From positions 1-36,358 of the forward strand of contig JABMMH010000085.1 of the NCBI GenBank assembly GCA_013205645.1: a stretch of 36,358 nt of DNA. Direction: 5' to 3'. Both the position numbers and the translations under genes were made by a program. This DNA comes from Polaromonas sp. GTDB lineage: Bacteria; Pseudomonadota; Gammaproteobacteria; Burkholderiales; Burkholderiaceae_C. The notes beneath the pieces are model-generated. The model was given only the letters and a program-made list of their open reading frames with translations. It was not told the origin of the DNA and made no database searches. This document shows positions 34,501-36,358 of this stretch, in pieces (positions within the stretch are counted from its first letter, which is position 1; each line of letters begins with the position of its first letter).

Positions 34501-36358
34501 ATCGCACCATTGGTGTTACCCGTGCGGTCCGCGGTGGTCACGCTGTTGACGTTGCCCAAGGTGCCGCTGGTGTCGCTGTTGGTTTCACTGTTGGGTGCTT
34601 GGCCCAAGGCGATCACACCCACGGAGGCGCTCACGCCGACCAGCGCGCCGGCACTGGCGGTCATGGTGTAAAGCTGCAAGTCCGCATCGCGCGTAGCGGT
34701 GACGGCCACCGAACCGCTGGCTTTGAGTGTGCTGTTGATGACCTTGGCATCGGTTCGGCTGCTGGCCACCAAGACATTGGCGGCGACACCGACGCCGACC
34801 GCACCAAAGGCCGATGAGCCGCCTTTGTCGCTGACCGTCATGGCGTCGCTGGTAGCCACCGTGACTGTTGTGGCGTTGACCGTCTGCGTGACGTTTTCTA
34901 AGCGCGCTTCGGTGGTGTTGCTCAGCAATGCCACGCCGGCCATGATGCCGACGCCGACAGCGCCAGCGCCGGCGTTGACCACGGTTTGATCGAGGCTGGT
35001 CATGGTGCTGGCGTTGACGCCCAGCGCGCCAGTCACTGTGAGGGTGCTGTCTTCTACGTAGGCTTTGACCGTGCTGTCAGAAATCGCCACGCCGACACTG
35101 CCACCAATGCCGACCGCACCGACACCCAGGCTGCCGGAGATCACATGCAGCAAGTTGTCACCGCGTGCGGTGACGCTCAAAGAAGCTGCGGTCAGCGTGT
35201 TGTTGTCAATGTAGGCCTTGGTTTCGGCGTTGGAGCGAGCGACCGAGCTGGTGGCTGAGACGCCGGCAAAAGCACCCCCAGCGACACCGGCGCTGAGAAC
35301 AGCTTGCGCCTGCGTGCTGCGGGCATTGACCGCCACAGCACCGCTGCTGGCCGTGGTGCTGCCGCCGTTGATATAGGCACTGGTGCTGCGCGACATCAAC
35401 GCGGTGTTCAGCGCGCCATTGCCGGCACCCCCGCCGCCAATAGAGGCGCCGGTGGCAAAGTCTGCCACCAGGGCGTTGTCAGCCGCACGAACATCGACAT
35501 CTTTCCCAGAAGTGGTGCGCGCACCGTCGATATAAGCCTTGGTGCTACCGGCCACTTGGTCAACGTTGATGACAATCCCCGCAGTCACACCCGCGGATCC
35601 AGCCAGGTTGACGCCGACGGTGCCGACACGCTCAATCGACGCAGCGTTGACCACTACGCCACGCGCATTGCGCGTGGCGTAAGCCGTGTCGGCAAAGACC
35701 GCACGACTGACACCGGTGATGCCGGACAAATCAGGCGTGCTCTGCAGCGTGGCGTCTTTTTCGGTGATGTAGCTGGCGTCGTTGGCGTTGGCCGTGACTT
35801 GGGTGCCGGCCCCGGAAATATGCGCATCGGTGGTGCCCTTCAAGGTGTTGACCACGCTGACCGCACCAATGCCCACCGCGCCGACGCCCACACCGAGGGC
35901 GCCACCTGACGCTTCAATCAAGTCGTCCGCAAAGGCGAGCACGCCGACGTTGTTGTAGGCCGTGACCGTGGCATTCGAATCGATGAAGGCGCTGGTGTTG
36001 CTGGTCAGTTTATTGACCACCACCGAACCGGCTGCGGCCGCCGCACCGCCCGCCACACCGACGCCAACCGTCTTGATGACGTCCGTGCTACTGGCACTGA
36101 GCAGCACCGAGCCGAGCGTAGAGGTCACCGTGGTGCCGGACACCCCCGCCTCGGTGCTGGTGTCGAGTTGGTTCACGCCGATGCTGGCGGCAACACTCAC
36201 CGCCCCGGAAAGCGCGCCGGTGACCGCATAAGTATGGATGTCGGACTCGTTGATGGCGCTAACCGATACATCGCCCGTTGTGGCTGTCGCAGAACCACCG
36301 ACCATCGTCGCGCTGGCCGTATTTCCCAAGAGGGATACTGCGACACCGGCACCTACAC
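25596..36358 (-). CDS. Giant TpsA / filamentous haemagglutinin-like adhesin (3' part; 5' end outside window)
   Basis: Open for the whole 10.7 kb; frame continues upstream of the listed TTG start (VGAGVAVSLLGNTASATM). Beta-strand repeats throughout (VGVGAVGIGAVSVVNTLKGTTDAHISG; LRDDNGFNLSSASVTGTLWLQSTGNVTQSAAITA); followed after 34 bp by tpsB. Confidence 0.9.
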   Translation of the reverse strand, partial: VGAGVAVSLLGNTASATMVGGSATATTGDVSVSAINESDIHTYAVTGALSGAVSVAASIGVNQLDTSTEAGVSGTTVTSTLGSVLLSASSTDVIKTVGVGVAGGAAAAAGSVVVNKLTSNTSAFIDSNATVTAYNNVGVLAFADDLIEASGGALGVGVGAVGIGAVSVVNTLKGTTDAHISGAGTQVTANANDASYITEKDATLQSTPDLSGITGVSRAVFADTAYATRNARGVVVNAASIERVGTVGVNLAGSAGVTAGIVINVDQVAGSTKAYIDGARTTSGKDVDVRAADNALVADFATGASIGGGGAGNGALNTALMSRSTSAYINGGSTTASSGAVAVNARSTQAQAVLSAGVAGGAFAGVSATSSVARSNAETKAYIDNNTLTAASLSVTARGDNLLHVISGSLGVGAVGIGGSVGVAISDSTVKAYVEDSTLTVTGALGVNASTMTSLDQTVVNAGAGAVGVGIMAGVALLSNTTEARLENVTQTVNATTVTVATSDAMTVSDKGGSSAFGAVGVGVAANVLVASSRTDAKVINSTLKASGSVAVTATRDADLQLYTMTASAGALVGVSASVGVIALGQAPNSETNSDTSGTLGNVNSVTTADRTGNTNGAMSSGETTSSNAAASYQTQTKVNAGAADATTATITGGSVTSGGLSVTAAQHVDTLNMAGGVAGGYFGAGVGAAVAVTSYGSAIEASVSGTAVSQGSNAVTVQASSDDKNSGTTRDKANRVITFAGGAGFVGIGAAVGIATNNTQVHAGLAGTVTASSVNVTASDSASVKSEAYGAAVGSGAVGVARADATNTGTVIAEIGGSISTSGAVNITASRSGDTAANTVASAAGIIAGAGADAHATSSGNVTARINDSATVNSTGQMVSVSASDSADARAQSIAAAVAILGTVGVSTSTASLDANVTAKLGSNASVTAAGLNLSSASDGSAVSYSTAAGGGLLFGANAVVSQTNVGGDVLTQVGGGSVFNITGDVNISAADTLSGTATSIAVQGGFVAVGAAVSHVTVGGTLRTDAGGVSGITGSVGGALNISTSGQEFAEANATAGSGGVIAGAAAVALTDTSRTTSTQLTYGNAGTVATAGAISVSADDTANVTGHVDSLQASLVGAAGGSVTHTINNSVSSALGDASNLSTHALEITARNAVVKPSQDSDVSAGSGGVVGAAAALSNTNITGLSSLAQIGNNAHVTVTGTYADPGTFNVAARNNVDASAAVKLIAAGLIVGAGGEANIHATGDSSVGGLLATASMGSNSSVDVLGNITFSALSQSNLNTSTSTSTYGLAAAAAGDANAIIANTNNVTIGTGSTITGTDYVSFLAGVDSSGRTNVANANSTVDLYNKTAFPISATPNPTSAVDVNNNITINASSVRTAGTVYLTTEEGTHITKAKGTGKDLYTEALKAVGDAFGVDLNLELNGGNASRNNVTGVARLNGGTIEAGANNIQRITFDENGNVVTATKVGNISYTKSVEDLVGNGVAYLNKLYAQRSQYGDNAQIGALIEYYETQLLAGGFADTQTRPDGSTYVTARDSVPANYITLNDVYARSGNIVVAANRFGGTGSLIANADNEITIINNSPYQLRVKDLIVDSTGGFIKYNGANVRTNADIAALNPRTGTPVAAFGKMESIDPTVAAGSVQPIINLSSTWTPAVLPAATSDADATAKLAADPLYDDRGRAPDIRVAGHLYNRLGAVNVSNTNGSVIIAPDVAGYTPLIEGATTNVSSGREVFLDSPSAFYSIGGDPKSLYLGTFTADDKTRVAAAGLNGNVCASGDVLGTSSNPITSLNTSCYHPGTGGIFASGAVFLSAKYLNINGTVQSGQPDWNVTLSAAQNALMDTQRVNYLRYGGTSRFSIAGNLSAGIPNTYYNAATDRIEVAPIAATGGSVNLVGYIMNTAGGQIKVMDGHGRIAVTNNTNRAIDILGLDAGNVSGKVVITDLGKTYLVDDKTVNAVTTISSTRDAAGVATYTSVTTKGRRGAVDSSTSSASPTAFNYNPFAGTTYSWLSGFSKSIKTHYYWESSSYLWGASGGWDKSRANDTVISGDPTQPPIPLLEAEYVTAPLPSHVTASEPSLTNRWFMSKFFRLTPPTPPVLDFNVTWRSVTTAEATMTGSRDWHKCGFLCFKRTNYRTEDWVQGQRDYFTTSVRADRAIPISFIGYDKGLLNVTSLTGDINIAGAITNKFGAVNLTSTGGSITQTAAAAQITADSISLVSANGIGTDAGPINVQILNTAGGIGLNATTGRGDIVVNSTGTADLLVGKIVTPVANGGHVTVKAYNGIIGMTQAAGVVNVEGAKIDLNSTVGTIGSAGTALTIKTRDDSYLGGLSAKAAQDINIKQTTGNLWLNTVESSSGNVTIEAAAGSLYDGNHTAVRDQRTYDELLGAWNKMSLRSADPAANAAALQVQLDAVKIRNNQAYKDYWAMRGTAAYNPDFHYSASASEITALGLDTSAKIAAYNSQKTTDYQTTHARLVATSADATFNPSYSYVLTAQETTDLSSGSSWTDAQLATSMPKGLLFKENTNTITLIKENNISSNLAVTLKASGTIGRYDGQIIIDPRTPMSDDQKVALTAAESKDVSFQYFNSSNVLLGTGSVALSTAISTRNTLQAKKNAGGTLTGSETTELASYTAMNLPSSGGYNKIAVNQNSALNTKSSQLTAQANGFVYLSSLDNSINIKSVTSGVTTGDGNIRVTSLNNIYNVAGSGVVAISGRGAILEAANGVIGTADAPLLVNLGAGTLTARSAGNMYITQSALNTMNVAEVYSPSNVFLTAASGIRDARGASPLAVKAANITLISSAGTIGTALNPLAVATVDTSTTGGVVNATASAANMGIYLTRDTDATDTTHELRVGTISGKGDIEVTSLAGLRVVGSITGGTSTSHHLSLQAGRDLALDGKVTETGTLSLIATGNPSTVTQMQAFQANALSLSGSTAAFSLWQPGNQFSKLAANVGSLTLRDLDGYAITSVTKFPTMGLASSTLSGITASGGVYLTAAPMLGVKIVTAPTVTQDQAIVAGSLNLFGDNAVFNLGLGTNRLIVGSTPGSLTGKVSGLVFASNSAYSLSDLTGLSSLSLTVGTGVTATGVATVSAASPLTTPLLTLNGPGSFNLLGTVDNVTSQNVAKLQTGTGALGLNTLSYRSDRLGALGALVASNGITLSTTGSLAQVAGTTVVTPTLTLQGVSGSYDLSLSNNLITNLVASTGNLRLRDDNGFNLSSASVTGTLWLQSTGNVTQSAAITASQLDLNGTNANYQFGGYSNVVGTLKGATTTVTYKGLANYAVGALGFTTLDLSSTGMVSQVGALTGTASSTLTLRGTGQFQLGSLNNNVGTLSNVGTAAAINLLDNTGFQVAALNATALTLQSNGVVTQTAAITAPTLKLASAAATGDFRLNSFSNTLGTVSGSAGALSLRDDGGLTLGALSVTNQLTLVTAGSSVVNQTAAIKAGSLQLGATGALKTVGGIYTLNTYANSIGKLWGAGSSLALWDASSLSIGGTVGLSLSGVLSLKSTASVTATATNLSASQLALVGTTGIYDLTAALNATSATSMFASTSGTGASLKLVRGAVAAVPVVPAPAAPTVATLAKAKG
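30384..30413. repeat. Perfect 30-bp palindrome inside tpsA
   Basis: CGACGTGGAGCTGTCGACAGCTCCACGTCG; 15-bp arms, no spacer, verified base by base. Confidence 0.9.
35655..35681. repeat. 27-bp palindrome inside tpsA (13-bp arms, 1-nt centre)
   Basis: TACGCCACGCGCA-T-TGCGCGTGGCGTA, verified base by base. Confidence 0.88.

Noticed and set aside
1-36358. CRISPR array, tRNA or rRNA genes, phage genes, toxin-immunity module after tpsA
   Set aside because: No regularly spaced short repeats, no cloverleaf or rRNA-like segments and no phage or toxin-type domains were recognised. Repetition is confined to protein-coding beta-repeats.

Overview
The window is almost entirely minus-strand coding and looks like a surface-adhesion and export island from a GC-rich betaproteobacterium (Burkholderiales/Comamonadaceae-like; a lineage guess from protein style, not a search). 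In transcription order from high to low coordinates it holds: (i) a two-partner-secretion pair, with a giant TpsA/filamentous-haemagglutinin-like protein (>3,580 aa, 5' end outside the window) followed by its FhaC/ShlB-type TpsB; (ii) three tandem paralogous type IV pilin-like genes followed by a tightly overlapping MSHA-like pilus operon (mshI-E-G, a 502-aa prepilin-like protein, mshJ-K-L-M-N, a fourth pilin paralog, a Sel1-repeat protein); (iii) a short debris zone with an apparent exonuclease III pseudogene and a C-terminal remnant of a FAD/Fe-S oxidase; (iv) a LapE-LapB-LapC-like type I secretion operon followed by the start of a giant repeat adhesin. That adhesin is open to the window edge and absent from the supplied ORF track. 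Main leads: a disulfide-bracketed EF-hand/dockerin-like DxDxDG loop shared by four pilin paralogs; an internal lipobox-like plus poly-Gly segment in the T1SS adhesin; two long perfect palindromes inside the TpsA coding sequence; a G9 tract in mshN; a Shine-Dalgarno-bearing 9-bp tandem repeat before mshJ; an aromatic-rich non-repeat domain in TpsA; and a double lesion in xth. All calls are from reading the sequence; no database search was run.
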